Positions 22,871 through 30,561 of a stretch of DNA of 36,108 nucleotides are shown in pieces (position 1 is the first letter of the stretch; each line of letters starts with the position of its first letter). The notes beneath the pieces are model-generated. The model was not told the origin of the DNA and did no database searches. It worked only from the letters and a program-made list of their open reading frames with translations. Origin of the DNA: an uncultured Oscillospiraceae bacterium (GTDB taxonomy: Bacteria; Bacillota; Clostridia; Oscillospirales; Ruminococcaceae); contig CATJVQ010000036.1 in assembly GCA_949743955.1 (NCBI GenBank), forward strand, positions 72,433 to 108,540. Reading direction: 5' to 3'. A program made the translations under genes and the position numbers.

Positions 22871-24418
22871 ATGGCAGGCATCGCACTCAAGTTAATTCTT
22901 CTGATCATCTTTTTCGGTATGATGGTGGACATTGGACTGTACTGCCGCCGCCATGCCACGGATGTGAACGGCTTTGTCCTCGGCGGGCGGAGCGTCGGGC
23001 CATGGCTGACCGCGTTCGCCTATGGGACCAGCTACTTTTCCGCTGTCGTCTTCGTCGGCTATGCCGGGCAGTTCGGCTGGAAATACGGCGTTGCCGCCAC
23101 ATGGGCGGGACTGGGAAACGCCTTCCTCGGATCCCTCTTAGCCTGGGCTGTGCTCGGGCGCCGGACCCGTGTCATGACCCAGCACCTCGACAGCGCCACG
23201 ATGCCGGAATTCTTCGGCAAACGCTTTGAGAGCAAGCCTTTGAAGCTCTGTGCGTCCGCTATCATCTTCATTTTCCTTATTCCCTACACGGCGTCGCTCT
23301 ATAACGGGCTCTCCCGCCTGTTTGGCATGGCGTTTGATATCGATTACTCCGTCTGCGTCATCGTTATGGCGGTTCTGACTGCCATTTACGTTATCGCAGG
23401 CGGCTATATGGCGACCGCTATTAACGATTTCATTCAGGGAATTATTATGCTTGTCGGCATCGTTGCTGTGATTCTCGCGGTGTTAAACAGCCAGGGCGGG
23501 TTCCTCGCGTCGCTCGAAAAGTTGGCGCAGATACAGGGCGACAGCACCATCCCCGGTGTCTACGCCTCATTTTTCGGCCCGGATCCTGTCAATCTGCTGG
23601 GTGTCGTCATCCTCACCAGCCTTGGCACATGGGGCCTGCCGCAGATGGTGCAGGAGTTTTATGCCATCAAGAGTGAGGTGGCCATCAGCAAGGGAACCAT
23701 CATCTCCACCTTTTTCGCGCTGGTCGTGGCGGGCGGATGCTATTTCCTCGGCGGTTTCGGGCGGCTCTTTTCCGATAAAATCGACATCGCCGCGAATGGG
23801 TACGATTCCGTTATCCCCACCATGCTCTCCGGACTGCCTGATCTCCTCATCGCGGTGGTGGTCATTCTCGTGCTTTCTGCCTCCATGTCCACCCTCTCCT
23901 CCCTTGTTTTGACTTCCAGCTCTACCCTGACGCTGGACTTCATCAAGGGGAACCTGATTCGGGACATGGATGAAAAACGCCAGGTCAAGTGGATGCGCGG
24001 TCTGGTTGTCGTTTTCATCATTATCTCGGTTATTCTGGCGCTCATCCAGTACCGCTCCAATGTCACGTTCATCGCCCAGCTGATGGGTGTCTCCTGGGGC
24101 GCTCTGGCCGGCGCATTCCTCGCCCCCTTCCTCTATGGGCTGTACTGGAAGCGGACCTCGACCGTGTCCTGCTGGGTCAGCTTCATCTTTTCCAGCGTGG
24201 TGATGGTTGCCAATATCTTCTGGCGCCCCCTGTTCCCCGCCCTGCTCCAGTCCCCCATCAATGCCGGCGCGTTCTGCATGCTTGCCGGGTTGGTAATTGT
24301 TCCGGTGGTCAGCCTCTTTACCCGGGCGCCGGACAAGGCCAAACTGGAACGGATCTTCTCCTGCTATGAGCGGAAGGTCGTTGTCACGGTGAAGGATTCC
24401 ATCGGCGAAAACGAGTGA
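22871..24418 (+). CDS. Sodium:solute symporter family transporter
   Basis: A 515-residue SSS-family protein with about 13 membrane helices. Family features include GGRSVGPWLTAFAYGTSYFS, the AGGYMATAINDFIQG segment (compare GGMWAVTWTDFIQ in relatives) and the ASMSTLSSLVLTSSSTLTLD segment with the sodium-site serines. Several SSS members import monocarboxylates or amino acids. It is coupled to the upstream acyl-CoA synthetase gene (18 nt apart, GGAGAGAG ribosome binding site), so a carboxylate substrate is likely. A strong terminator follows. Confidence 0.93.
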   Translation: MAGIALKLILLIIFFGMMVDIGLYCRRHATDVNGFVLGGRSVGPWLTAFAYGTSYFSAVVFVGYAGQFGWKYGVAATWAGLGNAFLGSLLAWAVLGRRTRVMTQHLDSATMPEFFGKRFESKPLKLCASAIIFIFLIPYTASLYNGLSRLFGMAFDIDYSVCVIVMAVLTAIYVIAGGYMATAINDFIQGIIMLVGIVAVILAVLNSQGGFLASLEKLAQIQGDSTIPGVYASFFGPDPVNLLGVVILTSLGTWGLPQMVQEFYAIKSEVAISKGTIISTFFALVVAGGCYFLGGFGRLFSDKIDIAANGYDSVIPTMLSGLPDLLIAVVVILVLSASMSTLSSLVLTSSSTLTLDFIKGNLIRDMDEKRQVKWMRGLVVVFIIISVILALIQYRSNVTFIAQLMGVSWGALAGAFLAPFLYGLYWKRTSTVSCWVSFIFSSVVMVANIFWRPLFPALLQSPINAGAFCMLAGLVIVPVVSLFTRAPDKAKLERIFSCYERKVVVTVKDSIGENE

Positions 24419-24430
24419 ACCTTCTGTATG

Positions 24431-24470
24431 AGACAGGTCCCCGGCAAAAACCGGGGACCTGTCTTTGTTT
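24431..24470 (+). terminator. Terminator after the symporter gene
   Basis: A perfect 14-bp stem (AGACAGGTCCCCGG at 24431-24444, CCGGGGACCTGTCT at 24451-24464) with a CAAAAA loop, followed by TTGTTTG. Confidence 0.87.
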
Positions 24471-24528
24471 GCGCCGCATGCAGTAAAAACGCCTCCGGGA
24501 AACACTTCTATATAGAGGAGGTCTGCAT

Positions 24529-24939
24529 ATGAAAAAAATCAGAGGACGTTTTGCCGTTCCAGTTGTCTGCGTATTGCTGGCAGCGGGCATGCTGCTCACG
24601 CCCACCATCGGCAGACGGCCTTTTCGAGGGCTGAAGGCATCGGATATCGCGTCTGCTGCTGTGCGTCTGACACCGCCGGACAGAACCGTTCAAATTCCCG
24701 AAACCGAAGATCTCGCCGGATATTTAAACGATGTCGTTATCTATAACCGGGATGATTCCTACACCGAATATGCCGGACAGGGCGTCTTCTTTACGCTGAC
24801 GATGACGGACGGCACGCGGAGTGAAGTCATAGCGTTTAGCCCTTTCCTGATCATCGACGGCGCCGGATACCGGACGAAACATCGGCCCTGTGAAGCACTG
24901 AACCGCTACGCGAATCAGCTTCTGGACCGGGAGGGATAA
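24529..24939 (+). CDS. Hypothetical exported or membrane-anchored protein
   Basis: A 136-residue protein with a basic start and one hydrophobic segment (about 9-27), lacking a clear lipobox, followed by a small soluble domain (LKASDIASAAVRLTPPDRTV, DVVIYNRDDSYTEYAGQGV, PFLIIDGAGYRT). AGAGGAGG precedes the ATG. The domain has a beta-rich pattern with a helix ending CEALNRYANQLL. I do not recognise a named family. It converges on the spoVM unit, and the two share a terminator hairpin. Confidence 0.8.
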   Translation: MKKIRGRFAVPVVCVLLAAGMLLTPTIGRRPFRGLKASDIASAAVRLTPPDRTVQIPETEDLAGYLNDVVIYNRDDSYTEYAGQGVFFTLTMTDGTRSEVIAFSPFLIIDGAGYRTKHRPCEALNRYANQLLDREG

Positions 24940-24970
24940 AAAAGGCGGCGTGACCCCCGGTCACACCGTC
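24940..24970 (-). terminator. Terminator of the spoVM unit
   Basis: A 12-bp stem (24944-24955 with 24959-24970; two G.T pairs) with a 3-nt loop, followed on the minus strand by a six-T run. It can also stop transcription of the convergent gene ending at 24939. Confidence 0.8.
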
Positions 24971-24988
24971 TGATGGATCCGCCCTCTC

Positions 24989-25069
24989 TTATGCCTCTTT
25001 TTTCATCTGAAAGATAATCCGTAGTATTCCGCTGAGAAATTTCGGGCTCTTGAAAACAACAATCTTCAT
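24989..25069 (-). CDS. spoVM: SpoVM, 26-residue coat-anchoring peptide
   Basis: A 26-codon gene with ATG at 25069 and GGAGA 7 nt upstream. The peptide begins MKIVVFKSPKFLSGILRII and ends in a basic tail. It has exactly the length of B. subtilis SpoVM (26 residues) and shares MK, K7, PKFL, GI and R17 with it. SpoVM is an amphipathic helix that recognises the positive curvature of the forespore outer membrane and recruits SpoIVA to start coat assembly; Pro9 is a key residue and is present. It follows a 50-codon membrane peptide gene by 67 nt and precedes a terminator. Genes this short are commonly missed by ORF finders. Confidence 0.9.
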   Translation of the reverse strand: MKIVVFKSPKFLSGILRIIFQMKKEA

Positions 25070-25115
25070 CACAGGCTCTCCTTTCGTCCGAGGGATTCGT
25101 GCGGTATCGGCCGCA

Positions 25116-25145
25116 TGGCGCTTAACAGCGTGGCGCTTAACAGCG
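25116..25145. repeat. Perfect tandem duplication of 15 bp
   Basis: TGGCGCTTAACAGCG occurs twice in direct succession (25116-25130 and 25131-25145), at the 3' end of the 50-codon membrane peptide gene. On the minus strand the duplication comes with the stop codon and repeats it just downstream. Confidence 0.85.
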
Positions 25146-25289
25146 CCAGGAGCAGCCGCCTGCGGCGATCAACAGCAGTGCGGCAATGACAATAACCAGG
25201 CGCGGCGGAAAGAAGTAGGCTAAGAACAGGGAGATGCCGAACATAACGGCCAATCTTCCCCATGAACATCCTCTCGGCCCGCGTCTCAC
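25137..25289 (-). CDS. Small membrane peptide upstream of spoVM
   Basis: A 50-codon frame with GTG start at 25289 and AAGGAGG 9 nt upstream. It begins MRRGPRGCSWGRLAVMFGIS and continues with a hydrophobic stretch split by FFPPR into two possible membrane segments (about 13-27 and 31-43), ending GGCSWRC. The basic, Cys-containing N-terminus should stay inside. A longer frame over the same bases (25383-25069) encodes an Arg-rich, incoherent sequence, so I prefer this one. Probably co-transcribed with spoVM. Its function is unknown; location suggests a sporulation role, which is inference. Confidence 0.6.
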   Translation of the reverse strand: MRRGPRGCSWGRLAVMFGISLFLAYFFPPRLVIVIAALLLIAAGGCSWRC

Positions 25290-25412
25290 CCGGATCGCCT
25301 CCTTCGTTAATACAGCATACGCATCCGGGATAAAAAGCGTTCCTGCGAGAGAGTAATCTCCAAATCCACCGCTTTTTACGCATATCTTTTAGGAGGAAAG
25401 GAATAAAAATGA

Positions 25413-25440
25413 ACCGGGTTCCCCGTATGCGGAACCCGGT
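25413..25440 (-). terminator. Terminator after bofA
   Basis: A perfect 10-bp stem (ACCGGGTTCC at 25413-25422, GGAACCCGGT at 25431-25440), followed on the minus strand by TCATTTTTATT. It lies about 30 nt after the bofA stop. Confidence 0.78.
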
Positions 25441-25468
25441 CCGAACAGATGATCCACTTATCTATTGC

Positions 25469-25729
25469 TTATAAGATTAGCAGGCGCAGAGCAAGCATGC
25501 CTATCACGCCAGGCAGGCCATAGATTGCCGCTACGCTGGCGGAAAGCGGGTTCAGGGAGATCCCCAGATGGAGAGGAATTCCCAGCAGGCTGACAGCGAG
25601 CAGCGCAATGAGTCCGGTAACTGTGCTGAACAGAATACCCTTCAAAAACACCCGCTGGCGGATAGAAAGGATAAGCATAATCACGGCGGAAAGGATCAGA
25701 AATCCGGCAAAGCAGACGGTGTCAGACAC
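25469..25729 (-). CDS. bofA: BofA-family inhibitor of pro-sigma-K processing
   Basis: An 86-residue membrane protein with two to three hydrophobic helices; the C-terminal signature SLNPLSASVAAIYGLPGVIG corresponds to the conserved N..T....G.PGV region of BofA. In B. subtilis BofA holds the SpoIVFB protease inactive in the mother-cell outer forespore membrane until SpoIVB signals; spoIVB is also in this window. Start GTG with GGAGG 7 nt upstream, inside the end of the YaaL-type gene (34-nt overlap), indicating translational coupling as in the B. subtilis yaaL-bofA pair. The recR gene that precedes that pair in Bacillus is not here. Confidence 0.88.
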   Translation of the reverse strand: MSDTVCFAGFLILSAVIMLILSIRQRVFLKGILFSTVTGLIALLAVSLLGIPLHLGISLNPLSASVAAIYGLPGVIGMLALRLLIL

Positions 25730-25983
25730 ACGCTTTCCTCCTTATCATCCTCCGGGACGGATTGACTGCGGGCAAGTTTAAAGAGGTATCGATAGCGCGC
25801 AAGGAGCGCGTTCTGTTCATAAATCAGAGCATCAAGCAGGTCATCGTCCCCAGTCATGTCAAAGATACGCTGGTTTTCTCTCAGGCGTGCGGCAATCTGG
25901 CTGAGTTCCCGAGCTATTGTTCGTTCTGCCTTAGGGGAATCCATCCGCTTCCGTATGCCGCTGCTTTCCAATAACTGGTCCAC
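25696..25983 (-). CDS. YaaL-type protein (DUF2508)
   Basis: A 95-residue soluble helical protein. The core DDDLLDALIYEQNALLARYRYLFKLAR is the DUF2508/YaaL signature. Start GTG with AGGAGG about 10 nt upstream. In Bacillus the orthologue lies between recR and bofA; here it overlaps bofA by 34 nt and recR is absent. No biochemical function is established for the family. Confidence 0.85.
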   Translation of the reverse strand: MDQLLESSGIRKRMDSPKAERTIARELSQIAARLRENQRIFDMTGDDDLLDALIYEQNALLARYRYLFKLARSQSVPEDDKEESVCLTPSALPDF

Positions 25984-26082
25984 TTTGAAAATTCCTCCTT
26001 TCTCATATTCCCAGTATAGGTACAGATATGGAATATTATGCCTTATCTCCGAAATTTATTTCAACAAATTTGTTTTTCCCTC

Positions 26083-26111
26083 TTGATTTTTTACCGGATT
26101 GCTGATATACT
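26083..26111 (+). promoter_or_regulatory. Sigma-A promoter of tRNA-Ala
   Basis: TTGATT (26083-26088), 17 nt, TATACT (26106-26111), about 30 nt before the tRNA. Confidence 0.75.
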
Positions 26112-26141
26112 ATATAAGTACTTAAGATGTGGTATAAATAT

Positions 26142-26217
26142 GGGGGCGTAGCTCAGCTGGGAGAGCGTACGGTTCGCATCCGTAAGGTCGAGAGTTCGAT
26201 CCTCTTCGTCTCCACCA
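26142..26217 (+). tRNA. tRNA-Ala (anticodon CGC)
   Basis: A complete cloverleaf: acceptor GGGGGCG/CGTCTCC with the alanine identity pair G3.T70, discriminator A, encoded CCA, and anticodon arm TACGG-TTCGCAT-CCGTA (anticodon CGC, codon GCG). It stands alone with its own promoter and a terminator right after. Protein-like frames across it are artefacts. Confidence 0.95.
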
Positions 26218-26223
26218 AATTGG

Positions 26224-26262
26224 CAAGGGCATTTTGGGAAATCAAAAATGTCCTTGTTATTT
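26224..26262 (+). terminator. Terminator after tRNA-Ala
   Basis: A 12-bp stem (CAAGGGCATTTT at 26224-26235, AAAATGTCCTTG at 26245-26256; one G.T pair) followed by TTATTTTTAT. Confidence 0.78.
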
Positions 26263-26457
26263 TTATGTCTCATAATGCTCACCCTCTACTCGACTTGGAG
26301 TACGATAGTTAATTTTTGATGAGGCTTACAGTTGTTGAAAAACTCATTATACCTGGTAACTGGCTCCCTTCATTCCTCCTCGGTTTTGCATTGATGGCAA
26401 GCAGCTTTCTCAGCCTTAAAAATGCTCCAGTCTGTGCACCGGCCCTGTTTATTCTGC
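26263..26457. other. Intergenic stretch without a recognised feature
   Basis: Between the tRNA-Ala terminator and the next promoter I see no supported gene. A 51-codon frame (26319-26474) has a hydrophobic stretch but no ribosome binding site and runs into the promoter of the next gene, so I do not call it. Confidence 0.5.
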
Positions 26458-26486
26458 TTGCCTGCAAGCTATAATCGTGCTATGAT
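26458..26486 (+). promoter_or_regulatory. Sigma-A promoter of the DUF2871 gene
   Basis: TTGCCT (26458-26463), 17 nt, TATGAT (26481-26486), 32 nt before the ATG at 26519. Confidence 0.65.
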
Positions 26487-26518
26487 AATGGGGAAACAAT
26501 GCAGGAAGGTGGAGCAGT

Positions 26519-26929
26519 ATGACAAAACGTTTTGCAAACCTGGCTTTCTCCTATGCGATCATCGCCATGATCTTTGGTGTATTTTATCGAGAATTTACGT
26601 ACTGCAGCCATTTTACCGAATCGACAAATCTGGCGTTCCTGCACCCCCATTACTTTGTGCTGGGGATGTTCTTGTTCCTGATCCTGATGCTGGTCGAAAA
26701 AACCTTTTCTTTTTCAGATCGGAATACCGGCAACCTCCTAATCGTTTATCAGGCTGGGCTGAACGTTACCGGCCTCGGGTTCCTGCTGCGGGGCTTGACA
26801 CAGGTCTGGGGTACGGAACTCAGCCGAGGAATGGAGGCCTCTATTTCCGGGATCGCGGGGATCGGACATGTTTTGATGGGCATATGTATCATTTTGCTGC
26901 TGTTGAAAATCAGAAAACGGGCGATATAG
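26519..26929 (+). CDS. DUF2871-family membrane protein
   Basis: A 136-residue protein with four predicted helices. GVFYREFTYCSHFTESTNLA followed by HPHYFVLGMFLFLILMLVEK is the DUF2871 pattern, with two His residues at the start of helix 2 that could hold a metal or heme. AGGTGGAG lies before the ATG. It is monocistronic, with its own promoter and a strong terminator about 110 nt downstream. The family has no assigned function. Confidence 0.85.
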   Translation: MTKRFANLAFSYAIIAMIFGVFYREFTYCSHFTESTNLAFLHPHYFVLGMFLFLILMLVEKTFSFSDRNTGNLLIVYQAGLNVTGLGFLLRGLTQVWGTELSRGMEASISGIAGIGHVLMGICIILLLLKIRKRAI

Positions 26930-27036
26930 AGGTGTTTGTTCCAATACACAGCACGGATAGAAGAGATTCGAAATAGTCATTTACTCGATACCATTCAGTC
27001 CCACCGGAGGGGCGAAAGCAGTTATCAAGACAAATA

Positions 27037-27072
27037 AAAAATCACCGCAGTTTCCACTGCGGTGATTTTTTT
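27037..27072. terminator. Bidirectional terminator between the DUF2871 gene and the M20 peptidase gene
   Basis: A perfect 14-bp stem (AAAAATCACCGCAG at 27037-27050, CTGCGGTGATTTTT at 27057-27070) with A- and T-runs on the two sides. Confidence 0.87.
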
Positions 27073-27172
27073 GATCAAAAGAAATATTACCGGCGGTAAA
27101 AAATTTTCGAGCGGCAGATTGTCTTTTTGCCCGCCGCCCTCTGTTCTTCACCTGCCTGAAACGATTCTTTGT

Positions 27173-28324
27173 TTATTCCTGAAAAAAGCTCAAAACAGAT
27201 GCAGCGACAATCTTCAAGCCGGGAAGCAGGCTGTTCGTCTCGATAAACTCTTCGCGGGTGTGCGCACCACTTCCTTTGTATCCGCCGAAGCAGATAGAGG
27301 GGATCCCCATAGAAAACGGAATATTACAGTCGGTGGAGCCAGAACCGCCAACCGGCTTTATCCCGCCGTTATATGTCTCCATAATGGAGGAAAACCGCTG
27401 TTCCAGCTTTGCCTGGGCCTGGGGATCAACCTCCCCCATGCAGGGGCGCTTGCCCAATACCTCTACGTCAATCTCAACGCCCATATTGCGGTAAGCGTCA
27501 ATCAGGCTGTAAAACATCTTTTCCATCTGATTCAGGCAGACTCCGGAGTCAGAACGGTACTCATACTGCACAGAAACCTGCTGGGCAATGGTGTTGACCG
27601 ATGTGCCTCCGGAAATTGTGCCGACATTATAGGTGGTCTTACTGCCGCCATCTTGGGGAACCTTGACAGAGTATAGCGCTGTAATCAGATTGGACATCAC
27701 CGCAATCGCATTTCGGTTGCCGAAACTGCTGTAAGAATGCCCGCCCTCTGTCCGTATCTCCACTCGGTAGCGGTGCGAACCAACGGATTTGTTGCAGTAA
27801 CCGGACATTCCGCCGTCCAATGAAATGACGGAAGCAACCCGCCCCTTATAATCCTCCATCAGCCGGCGGCATCCCTTCAGGTTGCCCAGCCCCTCTTCCC
27901 CGGAGTTAAAGACAAACAGCATCCCGCAGTCGGGCGTAAGCTTCTTCTCGGTGACATATTTCACCACAGTCAGCAGCAGAGCCACATTGGCGGTATCGTC
28001 CCCCACACCGGGACAGAACAGCCTTCCGCCCTCCTCCCGCATGGGCATAGGTTCCGTATCGGGGAAAACAGTGTCGGTATGCGCCATGAAGACGACAAGA
28101 TCTCTGCGGCCTTCGCATCCAACAGGATAGACGACATTGAGTGCGCTGTCAACATACACTCCCTGCGCTCCCAGATTTTCCAGCCAGCTTTTGATCCAAG
28201 CAGCGCGCTTTTCTTCATGGTTGGAGGGCGCAGGAATTTTGCAGAGCTCCTTAAGAAGATCCAGTGTTTCGTCACGGCGTGCTGTGATATCCCGCTCGAT
28301 TTCCTTGGTCAGTAAATATTCCAT
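27173..28324 (-). CDS. M20-family metallopeptidase (PepT-like)
   Basis: A 383-residue M20 zinc peptidase. Metal ligands and catalytic residues are visible in FMAHTDTVFPD (His82, Asp84), GVGDDTANVALL, NSGEEGLGNLKG, SLDGG and the C-terminal His in GAHTREEFIE; a dimerisation domain sits between. The start at 28324 has AGGGGG upstream; an in-frame start at 28378 would lie inside the preceding gene. Members cleave dipeptides, tripeptides or N-acyl amino acids; PepT-like specificity is my best guess from length and the SGSTDCNIPFSMGIPSICFG region. It is the last gene of the citrate synthase operon, 13 nt after the membrane protein gene. Confidence 0.9.
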   Translation of the reverse strand: MEYLLTKEIERDITARRDETLDLLKELCKIPAPSNHEEKRAAWIKSWLENLGAQGVYVDSALNVVYPVGCEGRRDLVVFMAHTDTVFPDTEPMPMREEGGRLFCPGVGDDTANVALLLTVVKYVTEKKLTPDCGMLFVFNSGEEGLGNLKGCRRLMEDYKGRVASVISLDGGMSGYCNKSVGSHRYRVEIRTEGGHSYSSFGNRNAIAVMSNLITALYSVKVPQDGGSKTTYNVGTISGGTSVNTIAQQVSVQYEYRSDSGVCLNQMEKMFYSLIDAYRNMGVEIDVEVLGKRPCMGEVDPQAQAKLEQRFSSIMETYNGGIKPVGGSGSTDCNIPFSMGIPSICFGGYKGSGAHTREEFIETNSLLPGLKIVAASVLSFFQE

Positions 28325-28337
28325 ACTGTTCTGCCCC

Positions 28338-29144
28338 CTATTTTTCTGCCCGCAGCGACAAACTCCACAGCGCCGCATAACATCCCAGGAACAGCAGCAT
28401 CCCCTGCCGCAGCGGGCCCATATGGACAGCGGAAACCTTCCCCGCCAGCAGGCCGCACAGCTGCGCGATACTCAGCGGCACAGCGAAGAGTCCGAAGAGC
28501 GGCCCCCACAGCTTGGCCTGACGCGGCATACAGGAGAGTGTCTTTTCCTGTGCGACCGCCCGCGTATGCGCGAGCCAGAACAGCGCGCCCATGCACAGTG
28601 CGGTGACCTCCAGTGTCTGATCGGAAATGTTCGCGATTGTAGGGTACGCCATGAAGCAGGCGACAGCTTCCACCGTCATCCATATGGCGGCCAGCGCGCT
28701 CCCCCACAGTCCCCAGCGGTACTGCCCCGCCCGGAACAGCGGCACCGCCATCGCCAGCAGCCCCAGCGCCCCCGGAACCGCCAGCACCCGTGCCGCCAGT
28801 CCGATGAGCGTCACCTCCTGTGATCCCTGTGTAAAGGCGAGCAGCTCTGTCCACAGTCCCAGGAGACCGGACAGTCCTCCCAGTAAGCCGCCCGCGCCCA
28901 GAAGCAGCGCCGGCAGCTTTACAAACCGCCCCGGACGCACTTTACTGTTCTTCGGCACACACCAGTACACCCAAACCGCCAGCAGAGCCGCCGCAAGCAC
29001 AAACAGCACATTCTGTATCTGAACCAGCGCCGACATCCCCCCATAGAAGCCCGTGTCCGGCTCAATTGCGCACAATGTCAGGACTGTCCGCAATACCGTC
29101 AGCACAAGAGAAAACACGACAAAGACGACGGAAAAAATGTTCAA
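28338..29144 (-). CDS. Hypothetical multi-helix membrane protein
   Basis: A 268-residue protein with about seven hydrophobic helices and no soluble domain; I recognise no family. It begins MNIFSVVFVVFSLVLTVLR. Its start overlaps the citrate synthase stop (ATGA at 29144-29141), so it is translationally coupled to it, and the M20 peptidase gene follows after 13 nt. The codon usage is Gly/Leu/Ala-rich like its neighbours. A link between a TCA enzyme, a membrane protein and a peptidase is not obvious. Confidence 0.8.
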   Translation of the reverse strand: MNIFSVVFVVFSLVLTVLRTVLTLCAIEPDTGFYGGMSALVQIQNVLFVLAAALLAVWVYWCVPKNSKVRPGRFVKLPALLLGAGGLLGGLSGLLGLWTELLAFTQGSQEVTLIGLAARVLAVPGALGLLAMAVPLFRAGQYRWGLWGSALAAIWMTVEAVACFMAYPTIANISDQTLEVTALCMGALFWLAHTRAVAQEKTLSCMPRQAKLWGPLFGLFAVPLSIAQLCGLLAGKVSAVHMGPLRQGMLLFLGCYAALWSLSLRAEK

Positions 29145-30526
29145 GGCCGCTCCTCCATTGAAAGATATTTTTGATCCCGTGTCAGTGATTTATAAGCCGG
29201 ACGGATGATCCGACCGCCGTACAGTACCTCTTCAATTCGGTGCGCGCACCAGCCCGGTGTCCGGGCGGTGGCAAAAATGGGCGTATTCATTTCCGCGGGG
29301 ATATGCAGCATCTTATAAACCAGCCCCGAATAGAGATCCACATTCGCGCAGATGAATTTGTTCCCTCCCTTTTCCTCGTCAAAAACGCCCGGCGTCAGGC
29401 GCTCCACAGCGTCCAGAATCTGAAATTCCCGTTCGATCGGGGTGCCCGCCGCCATCTTCAGCGCGTTCTTTTTGAGAATCACCGCACGCGGATCACTTTT
29501 GGTGTAGACCGCGTGCCCCATGCCGTAAATCAGGCCGGAACGATCCCCCTCTTCCCCGCGGATGAGCTTCACGAGGAAGTCCCGGATTTCCGTGTCACTG
29601 TCCGGGTTCTGCACGCCCTCCTCAATGTAGCCGAGCATCTCCATCACCTTGGCGTTCGCACCGCCGTGACGGGGCCCCTTAAGCGATCCCACCGCCGCGG
29701 CGATGGCCGAATATGTGTCCGACCCGGAGGACGATACCACACGCGAGGCAAACGCCGAGTTATTGCCGCCGCCATGCTCGGCATGCAGCACCAGGCACAT
29801 GTCCAGAAGCCGTGCTTCCTCGTGGGTAAACTGTTTATCCGGGCGCAGGGAGTGCAGGATGTTTTCCGCTATTGAGTAATCGGAACGCGGATCGTGCACA
29901 TACATGCTCTCCTTATCGAACGCGCGGCGCTTGACTTGGTAAGCCGCCACCATGATGACCGGCATCCGCGCGATGAGAGAGATGGATTGGCGCATCAGAT
30001 CCTCGAAGCCGTTCGCATCCGGATTCGGATCGTAGGCATAGAGTTCGAGCACCGAGCGCGCAAGCATATTCATCAGGTTCCTTGAGGGCACCTTAAGGAG
30101 CATGTCCTCTAGGAAGTACGGCGGCAGATCCCTCTGCGCCGCCAGTATCTCCATAAAGGCTTCGAGCTGCTGCCGGTTCGGCAGACGCCCGAACAGCAGG
30201 AGCCAGATGGCCTCCTCAAACCCGAACCGGTCGTCGCGTACGCATCCCTCGATGAGATCCGCCACGTTCACGCCCCGGTAGGTCAGCACACCGTCGACAG
30301 GGGCCTTCTCGCCCTCGTCCATGACATATCCGTGTACGTTGCACACCTGCGTCAGCCCGGCCACGACGCCGGTACCATCCTGGTTGCGTAAACCGCGCTT
30401 GACGCCGTACCGTTCATAATTTGCAGGATTGATGTGGTTATACTTGCGAAATTCATCGCATAAAAATTGAATATCGCGTTGAATGGACGAAGTGCGGGAA
30501 GCCGCTGCGCTCTCAGATGGAACCAT
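29141..30526 (-). CDS. Citrate synthase
   Basis: A 461-residue citrate synthase/2-methylcitrate synthase family enzyme. The three catalytic residues lie in GSLKGPRHGGAN (His), YGMGHAVYTKSDPRA (His) and ANVDLYSGLVYKML (Asp); LHAEHGGGNNSAFASRVV is also conserved. It condenses oxaloacetate and acetyl-CoA (possibly also propionyl-CoA). It is longer than the ~370-residue Bacillus type because of an N-terminal extension containing DEFRKYNHINPANYERYG. Promoter at 30562-30590, GAGGAA ribosome binding site, first gene of a three-gene operon and divergent from spoIID. In an anaerobe it probably supplies glutamate synthesis. Confidence 0.95.
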   Translation of the reverse strand: MVPSESAAASRTSSIQRDIQFLCDEFRKYNHINPANYERYGVKRGLRNQDGTGVVAGLTQVCNVHGYVMDEGEKAPVDGVLTYRGVNVADLIEGCVRDDRFGFEEAIWLLLFGRLPNRQQLEAFMEILAAQRDLPPYFLEDMLLKVPSRNLMNMLARSVLELYAYDPNPDANGFEDLMRQSISLIARMPVIMVAAYQVKRRAFDKESMYVHDPRSDYSIAENILHSLRPDKQFTHEEARLLDMCLVLHAEHGGGNNSAFASRVVSSSGSDTYSAIAAAVGSLKGPRHGGANAKVMEMLGYIEEGVQNPDSDTEIRDFLVKLIRGEEGDRSGLIYGMGHAVYTKSDPRAVILKKNALKMAAGTPIEREFQILDAVERLTPGVFDEEKGGNKFICANVDLYSGLVYKMLHIPAEMNTPIFATARTPGWCAHRIEEVLYGGRIIRPAYKSLTRDQKYLSMEERP

Positions 30527-30561
30527 GAGAAATTCCTCGCTTTCTGCAGGTGATAGTTCTT

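Noticed and set aside
25069-25383. A 104-codon minus-strand frame
   Set aside because: Arg-rich, low-coherence protein overlapping the better 50-codon membrane peptide, which has its own ribosome binding site.
25409-25474. A 21-codon plus-strand frame behind AGGAGGAAAGG
   Set aside because: It runs through the bofA terminator hairpin; the AGGAGG match is likely coincidental with the T-rich tail of that terminator read on the other strand.
26319-26474. A 51-codon frame with a hydrophobic stretch between tRNA-Ala and the DUF2871 gene
   Set aside because: It has no ribosome binding site, and its end overlaps a good promoter with 17-nt spacing for the next gene. Probably chance.
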